A stretch of 64,000 bases of DNA from Hoeflea prorocentri (GCF_027944115.1 NZ_JAPJZI010000001.1:1302001-1366000); one strand, 5' to 3'; counted from the first letter of the stretch, positions 29,000 through 40,091 are shown. Translations and numbers: made by a program. Notes: generated from the sequence alone by a model not told the origin.

Positions 29000-29040
29000 G
29001 TTGGCCGGCGGCATTGACGGTGCCGCCGGCCAACTTATTT
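29000..29040 (+). terminator. Strong rho-independent terminator after recA
   Basis: 14-bp perfect stem, 29000-29013 with 29021-29034 (arm begins GTTGGCCGGCGG), seven-base loop, followed by TTATTT. The long stem should separate recA from alaS. Confidence 0.8.
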
Positions 29041-29166
29041 GTGCGGGCAAGGTCGCCCAGGTCCTTGCCTGTCTGGACAGTCCTCAAGCAGGCGGATAAA
29101 AGCCGAACGGACTTTCGGCGGCCGTGAAGCCGCACACGCAACCTGTTTGATGTCAAAGGGCGTTTC

Positions 29167-31827
29167 ATGAATGGCGTAAACGAGATCCGGTCGGCTTTTC
29201 TCGACTATTTCGGCAAGAACGGGCACGAGATCGTGCCGTCCAGCCCGCTGGTGCCTCGGAACGATCCGACCCTCATGTTCGTCAATGCCGGCATGGTTCA
29301 GTTCAAGAACGTCTTTACCGGCCTTGAGCACCGCGACTACACACGCGCCGTAACGGCGCAGAAATGCGTTCGCGCCGGCGGCAAGCACAACGATCTCGAC
29401 AATGTCGGCTATACGGCGCGCCATCACACCTTCTTTGAAATGCTCGGTAATTTTTCCTTTGGCGACTATTTCAAGGATGTTGCGATTGAACTGGCCTGGA
29501 ACCTCATCACCAAGGAATTCGGGGTTGACGGCAATCGGCTCTGGGCCACCGTTTATCACACGGATGACGAGGCCTATGATCTGTGGAAGAAGATCGCGGG
29601 CCTTCCCGACGAGCGGATTGTCCGTATCGCCACCCATGACAATTTCTGGGCCATGGGCGATACCGGCCCTTGCGGTCCGTGTTCGGAGATATTCTACGAT
29701 CATGGCGAGGACATCTGGGGCGGACCACCCGGATCGGCCGAGGAAGATGGTGACAGGTTCATCGAGATCTGGAACCTCGTCTTCATGCAATACGAACAGC
29801 AGACGATTGACGAGCGGGTCGATCTGCCCAAGCCGTCGATCGATACCGGCATGGGTCTGGAACGTATTGCAGCGCTGCTGCAGGGTAAACACGACAATTA
29901 CGACATCGACCTGTTCCAGGCGCTGATCAGCGCGTCGGAAGAACTGACCGGTGTGAAGGCCGAAGGAAAGGCGCAGGCGAGCCACCGCGTCATTGCCGAT
30001 CATTTGCGTTCCTCATCCTTCCTGATTGCCGACGGTGTGCTGCCGTCCAACGAGGGCAGGGGCTACGTGCTGCGGCGGATCATGCGCCGGGCCATGCGCC
30101 ATGCCGAGCTTCTTGGCGCGCGTGAGCCACTCATGTGGAAGTTGCTGCCGGCGCTGGTCGAGCAGATGGGCCGTGCCTATCAGGAACTGGTGCGGGCCGA
30201 GGCACTGATCTCCGAGACGCTCAAGCTTGAGGAGACACGATTTCGCAAGACACTCGAGCGCGGCCTTAATCTCCTGTCCGATGCAACGGCTGATTTGCAG
30301 GAGGGCGCCGAGCTTGATGGCGAAACGGCCTTCAAACTTTACGACACATACGGGTTTCCGCTTGACCTGACGCAGGATGCGTTGCGCCAGCGTGGCATCA
30401 CCGTTGACGATGCCGGTTTCAATGCCGCGATGGAGCGGCAGAAAGCCGAGGCGCGGGCCAATTGGGCAGGTTCCGGCGAGGCGGCGACAGAGACGGTCTG
30501 GCTGGAATTGCGCGACCGGTTGGGCGCGACCGATTTCCTTGGCTACGACGCCGAACAGGCGGAAGGCGTTGTACAGGCTATCGTCAAGGATGGCGCTGAA
30601 GTGCAGTCGGCGTCCAAGGATGAGGCTGTGCAGGTCGTCGTCAACCAGACGCCGTTTTACGGAGAATCCGGCGGTCAGGTTGGCGATACGGGCCTGATCA
30701 GTGCCGACGGATTGCGTCTGCGGGTGAGCGATACACAGAAGAAGGCGGAAGGCCTTTTTGTTCACAGTGCCGTTGTCGAGGACGGTGTTCTTCAAAACGG
30801 CGCTGAAGTCGTGCTGAGTGTCGATCACGAGCGTCGCAGCCAGCTGCGCGCCAATCACTCGGCGACCCATTTGCTGCACGAGGCCCTGCGTGAAATTCTC
30901 GGCAGCCATGTGACACAGAAGGGATCGCTGGTCGCACCGGACCGCCTGCGCTTCGATATTTCACATCCCAAGCCCATGAGCGAGGATGAGGTCGCGAAGG
31001 TCGAAGACATGGCCAATGAGATTGTCATTCAAAACAGCCCGGTGACCACAAGGCTCATGGCAGTCGACGATGCCATTGCCGAAGGCGCGATGGCGCTGTT
31101 CGGAGAGAAATACGGCGATGAAGTGCGGGTCGTATCCATGGGAACGGGCCTTCATGGTGACAAACAGGACAGGACCTATTCAACGGAACTTTGCGGTGGC
31201 ACCCATGTCAACGCCACCGGCGATATCGGTCTGGTAAGGGTTGTCGGTGAGAGTGCGGTCGCCGCCGGCGTACGGCGTCTTGAAGCGCTGACGGGCGAAG
31301 CGGCACGCAAGTACCTTTCCGAGCAGGACAGCCGGGTGAAAACGCTGGCATCCTCACTTCGGGTACAACCTGGCGAGGTGGTCTCCCGCGTCGAAGCGCT
31401 TGTCGATGAACGCCGTAAACTTGAGCGTCAGATCACGGAACTGAAAAAGAAGCTGGCGCTTGGCGGCGGCGGAAACGGTTCGGCGGATGAAACGCGGGAT
31501 ATCGCCGGCGTTAAATTCCTTGGCAAGACTGTCGCCGGCGTCGAGCCGCGCGATCTCAAGGGACTTGTCGATGAGGCCAAGACATCGCTTGGCTCGGGAG
31601 TGGTCACGCTGATCGGCGTGTCGGGCGAAGGCAAGGCAAGCGTAGTCGTCGGGGTGACCGAAGACCTGACAGACCGCTACAGCGCCGTCGATCTGGTACG
31701 CGTTGCATCGGCTGCTCTTGGTGGAAAGGGCGGCGGCGGCAGGCCGGATATGGCGCAGGCCGGCGGACCGGATGGCGCTAAAGCGGATGCTGCTGTTGAT
31801 GCGGTCGCCGGCGCCCTTGCAGGCTAA
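29167..31827 (+). CDS. alaS: Alanine-tRNA ligase
   Basis: 886 residues, full length. Class II catalytic domain: [32 protein letters not shown] (motif 1 region), [18 protein letters not shown] (motif 2) and [13 protein letters not shown] (motif 3). Editing domain [12 protein letters not shown] with the Zn-binding CGGTHV (near residue 675), then a C-terminal Gly-rich DHHA1 domain ([16 protein letters not shown]). Downstream of recA as is common in Hyphomicrobiales, but separated by a terminator. Confidence 0.98.
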   Translation: MNGVNEIRSAFLDYFGKNGHEIVPSSPLVPRNDPTLMFVNAGMVQFKNVFTGLEHRDYTRAVTAQKCVRAGGKHNDLDNVGYTARHHTFFEMLGNFSFGDYFKDVAIELAWNLITKEFGVDGNRLWATVYHTDDEAYDLWKKIAGLPDERIVRIATHDNFWAMGDTGPCGPCSEIFYDHGEDIWGGPPGSAEEDGDRFIEIWNLVFMQYEQQTIDERVDLPKPSIDTGMGLERIAALLQGKHDNYDIDLFQALISASEELTGVKAEGKAQASHRVIADHLRSSSFLIADGVLPSNEGRGYVLRRIMRRAMRHAELLGAREPLMWKLLPALVEQMGRAYQELVRAEALISETLKLEETRFRKTLERGLNLLSDATADLQEGAELDGETAFKLYDTYGFPLDLTQDALRQRGITVDDAGFNAAMERQKAEARANWAGSGEAATETVWLELRDRLGATDFLGYDAEQAEGVVQAIVKDGAEVQSASKDEAVQVVVNQTPFYGESGGQVGDTGLISADGLRLRVSDTQKKAEGLFVHSAVVEDGVLQNGAEVVLSVDHERRSQLRANHSATHLLHEALREILGSHVTQKGSLVAPDRLRFDISHPKPMSEDEVAKVEDMANEIVIQNSPVTTRLMAVDDAIAEGAMALFGEKYGDEVRVVSMGTGLHGDKQDRTYSTELCGGTHVNATGDIGLVRVVGESAVAAGVRRLEALTGEAARKYLSEQDSRVKTLASSLRVQPGEVVSRVEALVDERRKLERQITELKKKLALGGGGNGSADETRDIAGVKFLGKTVAGVEPRDLKGLVDEAKTSLGSGVVTLIGVSGEGKASVVVGVTEDLTDRYSAVDLVRVASAALGGKGGGGRPDMAQAGGPDGAKADAAVDAVAGALAG

Positions 31828-31915
31828 AAGCGTCGGGCGATTTCATCCGACGGAAAATGACTGTCATGTGCAGGCGCTACAGAGTGCCTGTCGTGTATTT
31901 CAGGGAGCGGCTGGC

Positions 31916-33952
31916 ATGAAGAAGATTATCGTTTCATCATTTTGTCTTTTGGTTGCGGGTGCTCAGCCGGGCTTCGCACAGGATGCAGGCCAGGAGGCTC
32001 TGGACGACTGGTTGCAGTCCTATCGCGACCTCGGTGCAACGGCATCCTATGAGACTGTACACACCTCTGGTGATACGCTGACGGTCAAGGGTCTCGAAGT
32101 CAGCTATTCCACCACCTTCACGATGCCGGATTCTGATGCGGAGGACGGCGATCAGACTGTCAGCCTGTCGATGAGCTGGAAAAGCCCCGAACTCACCGCG
32201 CAGAACCTGAGGGCAAATGCCGGGGGCTACGCTGCCGACAGCCTGACCCTTTCAAACGGCTCGACCATAGCGGCTGCCCTGGATACGGAGGATGAAGGCG
32301 GTCTGAAGGTCAACGGTACAATAGACGGATATGTCGTCACAGACGGGCGGTGGCCGCGCTTGCCCCGGATTGCCGAAGACCCCGAGCGGCCATTCAGCCG
32401 CTGGCTTCCGCTGATGCAGACGGTCGTCCAGATCAGCTACAAGGAGGAGCGGGCCGAGCAGATTTCTTTTGATATTTCGGCAGGCGAAGCCGGTGACGAG
32501 TTTACGATGACAACGCTCATCGAAGACTATGCGGCGCTTGATATGAGCAACGGACGGCTGGCAGAATATGGAACCGGCAAAATAAGCCAGGAAACAAAAG
32601 TCTCCGGTGAGGGCGACGACGAAGACTTTACCCAGACAACGACAATGGCAAGCAGCCGAACAACCGGCCTCGATTTCGGGGCGATGCTTGCACTGTTCGA
32701 CCCGCAAATGCGCGGCTCGGAAGAATACCGGACGCTGATCGAAACGTCGTCGGTGAATGGCTATCGCGAAAAGAGTGACTTCTACAGTCTGATCGTCGAC
32801 CGCAGCGGCTATGAGGATGTCGCCGTGCGGGCACCGCGTACGGACCTGCTGGCTTTTCTCGACACCCTGGCAACCGGTGAGGAACCCGAGGTTTCGGCGC
32901 TCGTCCTGTCGGTGATCGATATCTACCGGTCATTTGCGGTCGGACGGATGTTTGCTGACGGATTGTCCGTGGGCTACGACATGCCACCGGAGGCGGGCTC
33001 GGGCCAGGTCGGGCAGATCCTGCTTGAGGATTTGAGCGCCGACGGTCTCGGCGAATTCTCGATTTCATCGGTCAGCTTTGATCTTGGCTCGGAAGGCGCT
33101 TTTGACCTTGGCCGCTTTTTCATTGGCGACATTGAGTTCCCGCCATTCGATCCCGTCGAAACCTTCCTTTCCGATCTCGACAATCTCGATGATCCCGATC
33201 CGCTGGTGGTCGCCAGACTGTTCACGCCGCGCTCCGTTGTCATGGAACTGGCGGGCTTGTCCGTCACGGGAGCGATGCCGCAGGGCGATATCAGCCTCGG
33301 CCGCTATTTCATGGAGCTGGAAACCACCGTCCCGCCGATGCCCACTTTCGTTGAGATCGCAACGGAAGGGCTGGCTATTCCGATTGCAGCGCTTGACGAC
33401 GACGAGGCCATCGCTGCATTTCGGGCGGCGGGCATCGACACGCTGCGGCTCGACGAAAAGATCAGGCTGCGCTGGGATGCATCCACCGAGGACCTGATTG
33501 TCGAAAACATCGTCGTCGAACTGGGCGATGTCGGTAAGGTTCGCGCCAGTGCAAGGTTCGGCGGCCTGACACGGCTTGTCATGGAAAACCCGACAAGTTA
33601 CCAGGCGCTGATCGCCACCCTTAACGTCAAGGACTTTGAACTGGAACTGATCAATGAGGGCGGTTTTGAGACGGCGATTGCGTTGATGGCGGAAGATGCG
33701 GATGTCAGCGAGAACCTGATGGCAGAACTTCTCCTTGAGCAACTGCGGCAGGCTTTGACCGTTGTCGACAATGATGCGTTCACCGACATGGTGCTGAGTG
33801 CGGCAGAGACGTTCTTCGACGAGCCGCGCAATCTCAGCTTGACGATTTCACCCGATACTCCGGTTGCCGTTTCACAGATCGCCGCGGGTGCGATGACCGC
33901 GCCGCAAATGCTGCCGGATCTCCTCGGTGCAACAGTCGAGGCCAACCGCTAG
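31916..33952 (+). CDS. Large exported protein of unknown function
   Basis: 678 residues from ATG 31916 (GGGAG nine bases before). Signal peptide KKIIVSSFCLLVAGAQPGFAQ, then a mature protein made almost wholly of alternating beta strands and acidic loops, no Cys after the signal, no membrane helix. Repeating statements such as GLEVSYSTTFTM, LRANAGGYAADSLTLSNG, IEIATEGLAIPIAALDDDEAI and LRLDEKIRLRWD recall AsmA/DUF945-like or lipid-binding beta-groove folds, but no family is firmly recognised. Placed 88 bp after alaS and convergent with icd, with a terminator between. Likely periplasmic. Confidence 0.8.
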   Translation: MKKIIVSSFCLLVAGAQPGFAQDAGQEALDDWLQSYRDLGATASYETVHTSGDTLTVKGLEVSYSTTFTMPDSDAEDGDQTVSLSMSWKSPELTAQNLRANAGGYAADSLTLSNGSTIAAALDTEDEGGLKVNGTIDGYVVTDGRWPRLPRIAEDPERPFSRWLPLMQTVVQISYKEERAEQISFDISAGEAGDEFTMTTLIEDYAALDMSNGRLAEYGTGKISQETKVSGEGDDEDFTQTTTMASSRTTGLDFGAMLALFDPQMRGSEEYRTLIETSSVNGYREKSDFYSLIVDRSGYEDVAVRAPRTDLLAFLDTLATGEEPEVSALVLSVIDIYRSFAVGRMFADGLSVGYDMPPEAGSGQVGQILLEDLSADGLGEFSISSVSFDLGSEGAFDLGRFFIGDIEFPPFDPVETFLSDLDNLDDPDPLVVARLFTPRSVVMELAGLSVTGAMPQGDISLGRYFMELETTVPPMPTFVEIATEGLAIPIAALDDDEAIAAFRAAGIDTLRLDEKIRLRWDASTEDLIVENIVVELGDVGKVRASARFGGLTRLVMENPTSYQALIATLNVKDFELELINEGGFETAIALMAEDADVSENLMAELLLEQLRQALTVVDNDAFTDMVLSAAETFFDEPRNLSLTISPDTPVAVSQIAAGAMTAPQMLPDLLGATVEANR

Positions 33953-33976
33953 TTTTTCTCACCTGACCGTCAAACG

Positions 33977-34003
33977 AAAAACCCCGCCGGACAGCGGGGT
34001 TTC
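33977..34003. terminator. Bidirectional terminator between exported-protein gene and icd
   Basis: AAAAACCCCGC, six-base loop, GCGGGGTTT. A and T runs on both sides serve the two convergent genes. Confidence 0.82.
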
Positions 34004-34025
34004 TTTTCTGAATATCGGTCCGGCT

Positions 34026-35240
34026 TCAGCCGGCCATTGCCTTTTGAAGGTTCTCGTCAACCTTGTCGAGAAAGCCGATGGTCGACAGCCAGGGCTGATC
34101 CGGACCGATGAGCAAGGCAAGGTCTTTGGTCATGTGACCGCCTTCGACGGTTGCCACGCAGACTTCTTCCAGCGTTTTGGCAAAGCGTGCCAGATCGGCG
34201 TTGTCGTCCAGCTTGGCGCGGTGCGCAAGGCCCCGGGTCCAGGCGAAGATCGACGCGATGGAGTTGGTGGAGGTTTCCTCGCCCTTCTGATGCTGGCGGA
34301 AGTGGCGCGTCACCGTGCCGTGGGCCGCCTCGGCCTCAACCGTCTTGCCGTCCGGTGTCATCAGGACCGAGGTCATCAGACCGAGCGAGCCGAAGCCCTG
34401 AGCGACCGTATCGGACTGGACGTCGCCGTCATAGTTCTTACAGGCCCACACATATCCGCCCGACCATTTCAGGTTCGCGGCGACCATGTCATCGATGAGG
34501 CGGTGCTCATAGGTGATGCCGGCTTCCTTGAAGGCGTCCTCGAACTCGGCCTCATAGATTTCCTGGAAGATATCCTTGAAGCGGCCGTCATAGACCTTGA
34601 GGATGGTGTTCTTGGTCGACAGATAGACCGGCACTTTGCGCTGCAGGCCGTAGTTCAGCGAAGCGCGGGCAAAATCCTCGATCGACTTGTCGAGGTTGTA
34701 CATGCCCATGGCAATGCCGGAGCCGGGGGACTCGAACACCTCGTGTTCGATTTCCTGCCCGTCCTCGCCGACGAACTTCATGAACAGCTTGCCCTTGCCG
34801 GGAAATTTGAAATCCGTCGCGCGATACTGATCGCCGAAGGCGTGACGGCCGACGATGACCGGCTTCGTCCAGCCCGGAACAAGGCGCGGGACGTTCTTGC
34901 AGATGATCGGCTCGCGGAAGATGACGCCGCCGAGAATGTTGCGGATCGTGCCGTTGGGCGAGCGCCACATCTTCTTCAGGTTGAATTCTTCGACGCGTGC
35001 TTCGTCCGGCGTGATGGTCGCGCATTTGACGCCGACACCATATTTCTTGATGGCTTCTGCGGCATCGACGGTGATCTGGTCGTCGGTGGCGTCGCGACTC
35101 TCCATGCCAAGGTCGTAATATTTCAGATCGATGTCCAGGTAAGGGTGAATCAGCTTGTCCTTGATGAACTGCCAGATAATCCTGGTCATCTCGTCGCCGT
35201 CGAGTTCGACGACAGGGTTTTCGACCTTGATCTTTGCCAT
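34026..35240 (-). CDS. icd: NADP-dependent isocitrate dehydrogenase
   Basis: 404 residues, the homodimeric eukaryote-like (type II) isocitrate dehydrogenase used by rhizobia. [23 protein letters not shown] start, substrate loop [12 protein letters not shown] (Ser and Asn contacting isocitrate), [26 protein letters not shown] (metal-binding Asp residues) and [31 protein letters not shown] (NADP site). It makes 2-oxoglutarate and NADPH in the TCA cycle. Monocistronic by spacing. Confidence 0.97.
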   Translation of the reverse strand: MAKIKVENPVVELDGDEMTRIIWQFIKDKLIHPYLDIDLKYYDLGMESRDATDDQITVDAAEAIKKYGVGVKCATITPDEARVEEFNLKKMWRSPNGTIRNILGGVIFREPIICKNVPRLVPGWTKPVIVGRHAFGDQYRATDFKFPGKGKLFMKFVGEDGQEIEHEVFESPGSGIAMGMYNLDKSIEDFARASLNYGLQRKVPVYLSTKNTILKVYDGRFKDIFQEIYEAEFEDAFKEAGITYEHRLIDDMVAANLKWSGGYVWACKNYDGDVQSDTVAQGFGSLGLMTSVLMTPDGKTVEAEAAHGTVTRHFRQHQKGEETSTNSIASIFAWTRGLAHRAKLDDNADLARFAKTLEEVCVATVEGGHMTKDLALLIGPDQPWLSTIGFLDKVDENLQKAMAG

Positions 35241-35424
35241 ATGAAAGAGCCTCGTTACTGAAGGGATTGGGGCTTTGCCCGTAAAATATGGTGATGTTTG
35301 CGGCTCCTATACCATTGTGGTGCCGGAAGGCAAAGGCGGGCCGTCTCGCGAATTCGTATAAGGTGGTTCAAGCAGTGGCGAACTGTGTTAACGCAGGCCT
35401 GTCAGGATGGGGAGAGTCTCGGCC

Positions 35425-36339
35425 ATGGAGTTTGAATCGGCTGTTTTCGAGGATGAGACGCGGCGTTTACACTATGTCTCGATGGGGGACCACGACAAGC
35501 CGTTGATGCTGTGCCTGCACGGCTTTCCGGAGTATTGGGGCGCATGGCGTGACATCATGCCCCATTTGGCACGGACATTTCGTGTTGTCGCACCCGATCA
35601 GCGCGGTTTCGGGCGCTCATTCAAGCCTGAGGGCGTTGAGGCCTACCAGACCTGGCATCTCGTCAAGGACATCAATGCGCTGGCGGATTATCTTTCGCCA
35701 GATGAGCCGTTTGTCCTTTTTGGCCATGACTGGGGTTCCGCCGTTGCCTATGCCTATGCTTTCGGGCGGCCGGAGAGGCTTCGCGCGCTGGTCGTCGCCA
35801 ATGGCGTCCATCCTCATACGTTTCAAAAGGCAATCATCGACGATCCGCGGCAGCGCGCCGCCAGCCAGTATATGCGTTTCCTCCGCAGTGAGGGTGCGGC
35901 AGCAACAATGCGGGAAAATGATTTCGCGCGCACGCTTAACATGATTGCCGGCTTCTCCAAGGCCGACTGGATGAGTAATGAAGACAGAAAAGCCTATCTG
36001 GAAGCCTGGGGCGGCGATGGCACCATGGAGGCGATGCTGAACTGGTACCGGGCATCTCCGGTCGTTGTTCCGCCGGTTTCTCAGCCGGCAGAGGAGGTGG
36101 CCGAAAAGGTTCCTGTCTATGACATTTCACCTGAGGCGATGACCGTGCGCGTTCCGCATCTTGTCGTCTGGGGCGAGGATGACGAGGCGCTCAGGCCGGT
36201 TTGCCTTGAAGGCCTTGAGCGTTTTGCCGGTGATCTGACGGTCGAGCGGATTTCGGGCAGCGGCCACTGGGTGCTGCATGAACAACCGCAAAGAGTTGCG
36301 GATGCGGTGAAGCAATGGCTTTCATCCCGGAGCCTTTGA
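35425..36339 (+). CDS. Alpha/beta hydrolase, epoxide-hydrolase-like
   Basis: 304 residues from ATG 35425; ATG 35407 is in frame but has its ribosome site directly abutting. Motifs: oxyanion-hole HGFPEYWGAW, nucleophile elbow GHDWGSAVAYAYA with Asp as nucleophile, likely acid in GEDDEALRP and catalytic His in SGSGHWVLHE. An Asp nucleophile separates it from Ser esterases and points to epoxide hydrolases or haloacetate dehalogenases. The HGFPE motif favours epoxide hydrolase, but substrate is not determined. Confidence 0.82.
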   Translation: MEFESAVFEDETRRLHYVSMGDHDKPLMLCLHGFPEYWGAWRDIMPHLARTFRVVAPDQRGFGRSFKPEGVEAYQTWHLVKDINALADYLSPDEPFVLFGHDWGSAVAYAYAFGRPERLRALVVANGVHPHTFQKAIIDDPRQRAASQYMRFLRSEGAAATMRENDFARTLNMIAGFSKADWMSNEDRKAYLEAWGGDGTMEAMLNWYRASPVVVPPVSQPAEEVAEKVPVYDISPEAMTVRVPHLVVWGEDDEALRPVCLEGLERFAGDLTVERISGSGHWVLHEQPQRVADAVKQWLSSRSL

Positions 36340-36428
36340 TGGACAGACGCGTGTGAGGCAGCAGGGGTTAGCGCGCCTCCGGATTTGTGCAATGATCGGC
36401 AAAGCCTGTCGGTCCCCGGGGAAATGCG

Positions 36429-37517
36429 ATGTTCTACTTCAATGTCCGCAACAGCAAAAATCCGGAGCGCACCGCGGCCGGTCTGCTAAGGCTCAAGGTC
36501 GATATGGAAGAGGCCGGTATTCCGCCGCGGCATCCCGACACCACCCTCATTGCGACATGGAATATCCGCGAGTTTGATTCCAAGGCCTATGGCGAACGCT
36601 CGCTGGAATGCCTCTATTACATCGCGGAAATCTGCTCGAAATTCGATATCATAGCAGTTCAGGAAGTTCGCGAACGGCTGGACGCGCTGGAGCAGGTGCG
36701 CGCCATCATGGGGCGCGGGTGGAAATACATCGTTTCCGATGTCAGTGAAGGCAAGCCCGGCAACCGGGAGCGCATGGCGTTTTTATACGACAGCAACAAA
36801 GTCCGTTTTACCGGCCTTGCCGGCGAGATCGTTATCCCGCCGATCCAGATCAAGGAGAACGGCAAAACCGTTCGCTATGATCCGGCGCGGCAATTGTACC
36901 GCACGCCCTTCATCGTCGGTTTCAAGTCGGGCTGGACGACACTCCAGCTCTGTACGGTCCATATTCTCTATGGAGAGGACGAAGCTGACAATGAGGAACG
37001 GGCGCGGGAAATTGCATCGGTGGCACAGTTCCTGTCCAAGCGTGCGCAGGAAGGTCAGATCGAGGATGCCAATCTGGTACTGCTTGGTGACTTCAACATC
37101 TACAAGCCTACTGACATAACCATGAAGGCGATCACGGACGCAGGGTTCGTGATCCCGGAGGAACTGCAGGACGTGCCTGCCACAAACACAGGCAAGAAAA
37201 AGCGTCACTACGATCAGATCGCCGTCATGCCGCAAATGTGGAGGATGGAGACAACCGGCAGGGCCGGTGTCTTCGACTTCTACAATACGGTTTACCGCGC
37301 CCTTGAAGAGGATGAGGTCTCCTATGCCGAGGAGATGGGCGAGGCCTATAACGTCACATCGAAAGGCAAGGTGCGCACGAAGTCCGGCAAGACCAGCTAT
37401 TACCGCACCTACTGGCGCACGCATCAAATGTCTGACCATTTGCCGATGTGGATGGAAATCCGGTCCGATTTCTCGGTTGAATATCTCGAGGAGTTCATGG
37501 TGCCGGACGAGCTTTGA
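36429..37517 (+). CDS. Endonuclease/exonuclease/phosphatase (EEP) family protein
   Basis: 362 residues. DNase-I-like fold: TLIATWNIREFDSKAYGER (metal-binding Asn), DIIAVQEVRE (metal-binding Glu), TVHILYG, LLGDFNIYKP (catalytic D-x-N) and MSDHLPMWMEI (general-base SDH). No signal peptide, so cytoplasmic. Members act on DNA, RNA, inositol phosphates or sphingomyelin; sequence here does not decide. It lies alone, between the hydrolase and trmJ, on the same strand. Confidence 0.83.
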   Translation: MFYFNVRNSKNPERTAAGLLRLKVDMEEAGIPPRHPDTTLIATWNIREFDSKAYGERSLECLYYIAEICSKFDIIAVQEVRERLDALEQVRAIMGRGWKYIVSDVSEGKPGNRERMAFLYDSNKVRFTGLAGEIVIPPIQIKENGKTVRYDPARQLYRTPFIVGFKSGWTTLQLCTVHILYGEDEADNEERAREIASVAQFLSKRAQEGQIEDANLVLLGDFNIYKPTDITMKAITDAGFVIPEELQDVPATNTGKKKRHYDQIAVMPQMWRMETTGRAGVFDFYNTVYRALEEDEVSYAEEMGEAYNVTSKGKVRTKSGKTSYYRTYWRTHQMSDHLPMWMEIRSDFSVEYLEEFMVPDEL

Positions 37518-37621
37518 AAGTCCGGCGCCAAAGCCGGTTTATTGTTCCTTTCGCCCTTTCTTCGTTTGCGGCAATATGCCAGTTAAAGCCTTCATCAGGA
37601 CTTGCAGGCTGACGGGATCTC

Positions 37622-38464
37622 ATGGCCGGAACGGATAGGAACAGGGAACTCTTGACGGGCGGGCCGGCGATTGTGCTGGTCGAACCGCAGCTGGGCGAAA
37701 ACATCGGCATGGTCGCCCGCGCCATGGCGAATTTCGGCCTGTCTGAGTTGCGGCTCGTCAATCCGCGCGACGGCTGGCCGAGCGAAAAGGCCCGTTCGGC
37801 AGCGAGCAAGGCTGATCATGTCATCGATGCGGCAACGGTCTTTACAACGCTTGAGGAAGCGATTGCGGATCTCAATTTCGTTTATGCGACAACGGCGCGG
37901 GAAAGAGACGGTTTCAAACCGGTGCGCGGACCGGTTGAGGCGGCCGATACCTTGCGGCAACGCATGGGCTCGGGGCAAAAATGCGGTGTTCTTTTCGGGC
38001 GCGAGCGCTGGGGGCTGAAGAATGAAGAGGTGGGTCTTGCCGACGAGATCGTGACCTATCCGATCAATCCTGCCTTCGCCTCGCTTAATATCGCCCAGGC
38101 CGTGCTGCTGATGTCCTATGAATGGATGAAATCGGGCCTTGGCGAAAAGACGCGGACACCGTTTGTCCAGGCCGACATGGAGCCGGCGACCAAAGCCGAC
38201 CTCCAGGGCCTTTTCGATCATCTGGAAGAGGCGCTGGATGCACGGGGATATTTCCGGCCCGCCGACAAAAAGCCCAAAATGGTCGACAATCTGCGTGCGG
38301 TCTTGAGCCGGCAAGGGTTCTATCTGCCGGAAATCAGAGTGCTGCGCGGTGTCATTCGTTCGCTTGACCGGTTCAGCCGGCAGGCGCCGAAAGGGCAGAA
38401 CCCGGGCGCGGGTGAGCGCAATGTGTCCGCCGGGCAGTCAGCAAGCGAGGGCAATAAAGATTGA
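37622..38464 (+). CDS. trmJ: tRNA 2'-O-methyltransferase TrmJ-like (SPOUT/SpoU)
   Basis: 280 residues. SPOUT class: [33 protein letters not shown] at the N-terminus, [29 protein letters not shown] and [16 protein letters not shown] form the knotted AdoMet site. The central SLNIAQAV motif and following helical extension match TrmJ, which methylates the ribose of nucleotide 32 in the tRNA anticodon loop. The last ~30 residues ([13 protein letters not shown]...) look disordered. The stop overlaps the murI TTG, giving translational coupling. Confidence 0.88.
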   Translation: MAGTDRNRELLTGGPAIVLVEPQLGENIGMVARAMANFGLSELRLVNPRDGWPSEKARSAASKADHVIDAATVFTTLEEAIADLNFVYATTARERDGFKPVRGPVEAADTLRQRMGSGQKCGVLFGRERWGLKNEEVGLADEIVTYPINPAFASLNIAQAVLLMSYEWMKSGLGEKTRTPFVQADMEPATKADLQGLFDHLEEALDARGYFRPADKKPKMVDNLRAVLSRQGFYLPEIRVLRGVIRSLDRFSRQAPKGQNPGAGERNVSAGQSASEGNKD

Positions 38465-39255
38465 GCGATGCGCCGGTCCTTCTGTTTGATTCAGGCATAG
38501 GCGGTCTGACGGTGCTCCGCGAGGCGCGTGTCCTGCTTCCCGAGCGGCGCTTTGTCTATGTGGCGGATGATGCAGGGTTTCCCTATGGCGGGTGGAGCGA
38601 GGATGCCTTGAGCGAGCGTATCGTCCGGCTTTTCGGGCAGCTCATCGCCGAATACCGGCCTGCAATCTGCATTATTGCCTGCAACACCGCATCAACGCTC
38701 GTTCTGGAGCCGCTGCGCAAGGCCTTTCCGGAGATGCAGTTTGTCGGCACGGTGCCGGCTATAAAACCAGCGGCGGAATGCACGCGCTCAGGGCTTGTCA
38801 GCGTGTTGGCGACACCGGGTACGGTCCGGCGCACCTATACACGCGACCTTATCCAATCCTTTGCCTCGCAATGCCATGTCCGCCTTGTCGGTTCTGAGAA
38901 CCTTGCAGGCCTCGCCGAACGGTATATTCGCGGCGATAGCATTGACCCCCAGGATATACTTGCGGAGATCGAGCCGTGCTTTGTGGACCAAAACGGCCGC
39001 AAGACGGATATTGTAGTGCTTGCCTGCACGCATTATCCGTTCCTTGCCAACCGCTACCGGAGCCTTGCGCCATGGCCGGTGGACTGGCTGGATCCGGCCG
39101 AAGCGATCGCGCGGCGGGCCAAGTCCCTTTTACCGGTGTCGGACGGCGTTTCCGAAGTGCCTGATATAGCCGTTTTCACCTCTGCCGAGCCTGATTTCGC
39201 AATACGGCGGCTGATGAGCGGTTTCGGCCTGCAATTCGTTGCCACGCAGGATTGA
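38461..39255 (+). CDS. murI: Glutamate racemase
   Basis: 264 residues. It supplies D-glutamate for peptidoglycan. Motifs: [39 protein letters not shown] (first catalytic Cys) and [15 protein letters not shown] (second catalytic Cys). TTG start at 38461 overlaps the trmJ stop by four bases (TTGA), so a weak start is compensated by coupling. Followed by a terminator. Confidence 0.95.
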   Translation: MSDAPVLLFDSGIGGLTVLREARVLLPERRFVYVADDAGFPYGGWSEDALSERIVRLFGQLIAEYRPAICIIACNTASTLVLEPLRKAFPEMQFVGTVPAIKPAAECTRSGLVSVLATPGTVRRTYTRDLIQSFASQCHVRLVGSENLAGLAERYIRGDSIDPQDILAEIEPCFVDQNGRKTDIVVLACTHYPFLANRYRSLAPWPVDWLDPAEAIARRAKSLLPVSDGVSEVPDIAVFTSAEPDFAIRRLMSGFGLQFVATQD

Positions 39256-39290
39256 CAACAGGGCCTGATTGGCCTAAATCCGCGCAGTCT

Positions 39291-39312
39291 CCGGGCCTTG
39301 TGCCCGGTTTTT
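39291..39312 (+). terminator. Rho-independent terminator of trmJ-murI
   Basis: CCGGGC (39291-39296), CTTGT loop, GCCCGG (39302-39307), then TTTTT. Placed 36 bp after the murI stop. Confidence 0.8.
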
Positions 39313-39403
39313 GTTACGTGTCCCGTGAATGACCGCCGCTACGCAAGGCCGGACATTCTGTCAGTCGGCAAAAACAGCCGGCAGAGGAGGGCGCGTTTCC
39401 TTC

Positions 39404-39427
39404 GACCGGTTTGGGAACAAACCGGTC
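39404..39427 (+). promoter_or_regulatory. Stem-loop in the rpsD leader
   Basis: Perfect 10-bp stem, arms GACCGGTTTG (39404-39413) and CAAACCGGTC (39418-39427), closed by the tetraloop GGAA, which fits the GNRA class. It ends 22 bp before the rpsD ATG and just before its AAAGGGA ribosome site. No U run follows, so it is not a terminator; a translational control element for S4 is a reasonable guess. Confidence 0.55.
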
Positions 39428-39449
39428 TAGCCATTTGAAAGGGAATGCG

Positions 39450-40067
39450 ATGAGTAAACGCGAATCGTCCAAATACAAACTTGATCGCCGCATGGGCGAA
39501 AACATCTGGGGCCGTCCCAAATCACCGGTGAACCGCCGCGAATACGGGCCGGGCCAGCACGGACAGCGCCGCAAGGGCAAGCTGTCCGACTTCGGTATCC
39601 AGCTTCGCGCCAAGCAGAAGCTGAAGGGTTATTACGGCGATATCCGTGAAAAGCAGTTCCGGAAAATCTACGAGGAAGCAAACCGCCGCAAGGGCGATAC
39701 CCCGGAAAACCTGATTGGTCTTCTGGAGTCGCGCCTCGACGCCGTGGTCTACCGTGCGAAGTTCGTTGCGACTGTTTTTGCAGCGCGTCAGTTCGTCAAT
39801 CACGGCCATGTCATGGTCAATGGCGTCCGCACGAATATTCCGTCCTACCGCTGCAAGCCGGGCGATGTGATCGAAGTGCGTGAAAAGTCCAAGCAGCTTG
39901 CTTTTGTCCTCGAAGCATCGCAGCTCGCCGAGCGTGATGTGCCGGAATATATCGAGGCTGATCACAACAAGATGGTCGCGACCTATGTTCGCATCCCGAC
40001 TTTGTCGGATGTGCCTTATCCGGTTCAGATGGAACCGAACCTGGTCGTCGAATTCTATTCGCGCTGA
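39450..40067 (+). CDS. rpsD: Small ribosomal subunit protein uS4
   Basis: 205 residues from ATG 39450 ([27 protein letters not shown] upstream). S4 domain with [34 protein letters not shown] is clear, and length is standard. It is a primary binder of 16S rRNA in 30S assembly. Encoded alone here, outside the alpha operon, as in rhizobia, with its own leader and terminator. Confidence 0.98.
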   Translation: MSKRESSKYKLDRRMGENIWGRPKSPVNRREYGPGQHGQRRKGKLSDFGIQLRAKQKLKGYYGDIREKQFRKIYEEANRRKGDTPENLIGLLESRLDAVVYRAKFVATVFAARQFVNHGHVMVNGVRTNIPSYRCKPGDVIEVREKSKQLAFVLEASQLAERDVPEYIEADHNKMVATYVRIPTLSDVPYPVQMEPNLVVEFYSR

Positions 40068-40091
40068 CCGGTTCCAACCGAACAGAACAAG

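Noticed and set aside
31828-31915. Inverted repeat after alaS as terminator
   Set aside because: CGTCGG/CCGACG arms are short, with a long spacer and no T run.
33927-35261. 444-codon + strand frame over icd
   Set aside because: Antisense to icd, whose motifs are complete; the translation has no family features.
39252-39280. TTGACA followed 17 bp later by TAAATC as an rpsD promoter
   Set aside because: The -10 is poor and the murI terminator (39291-39312) lies immediately downstream, so it would be cut off before rpsD.
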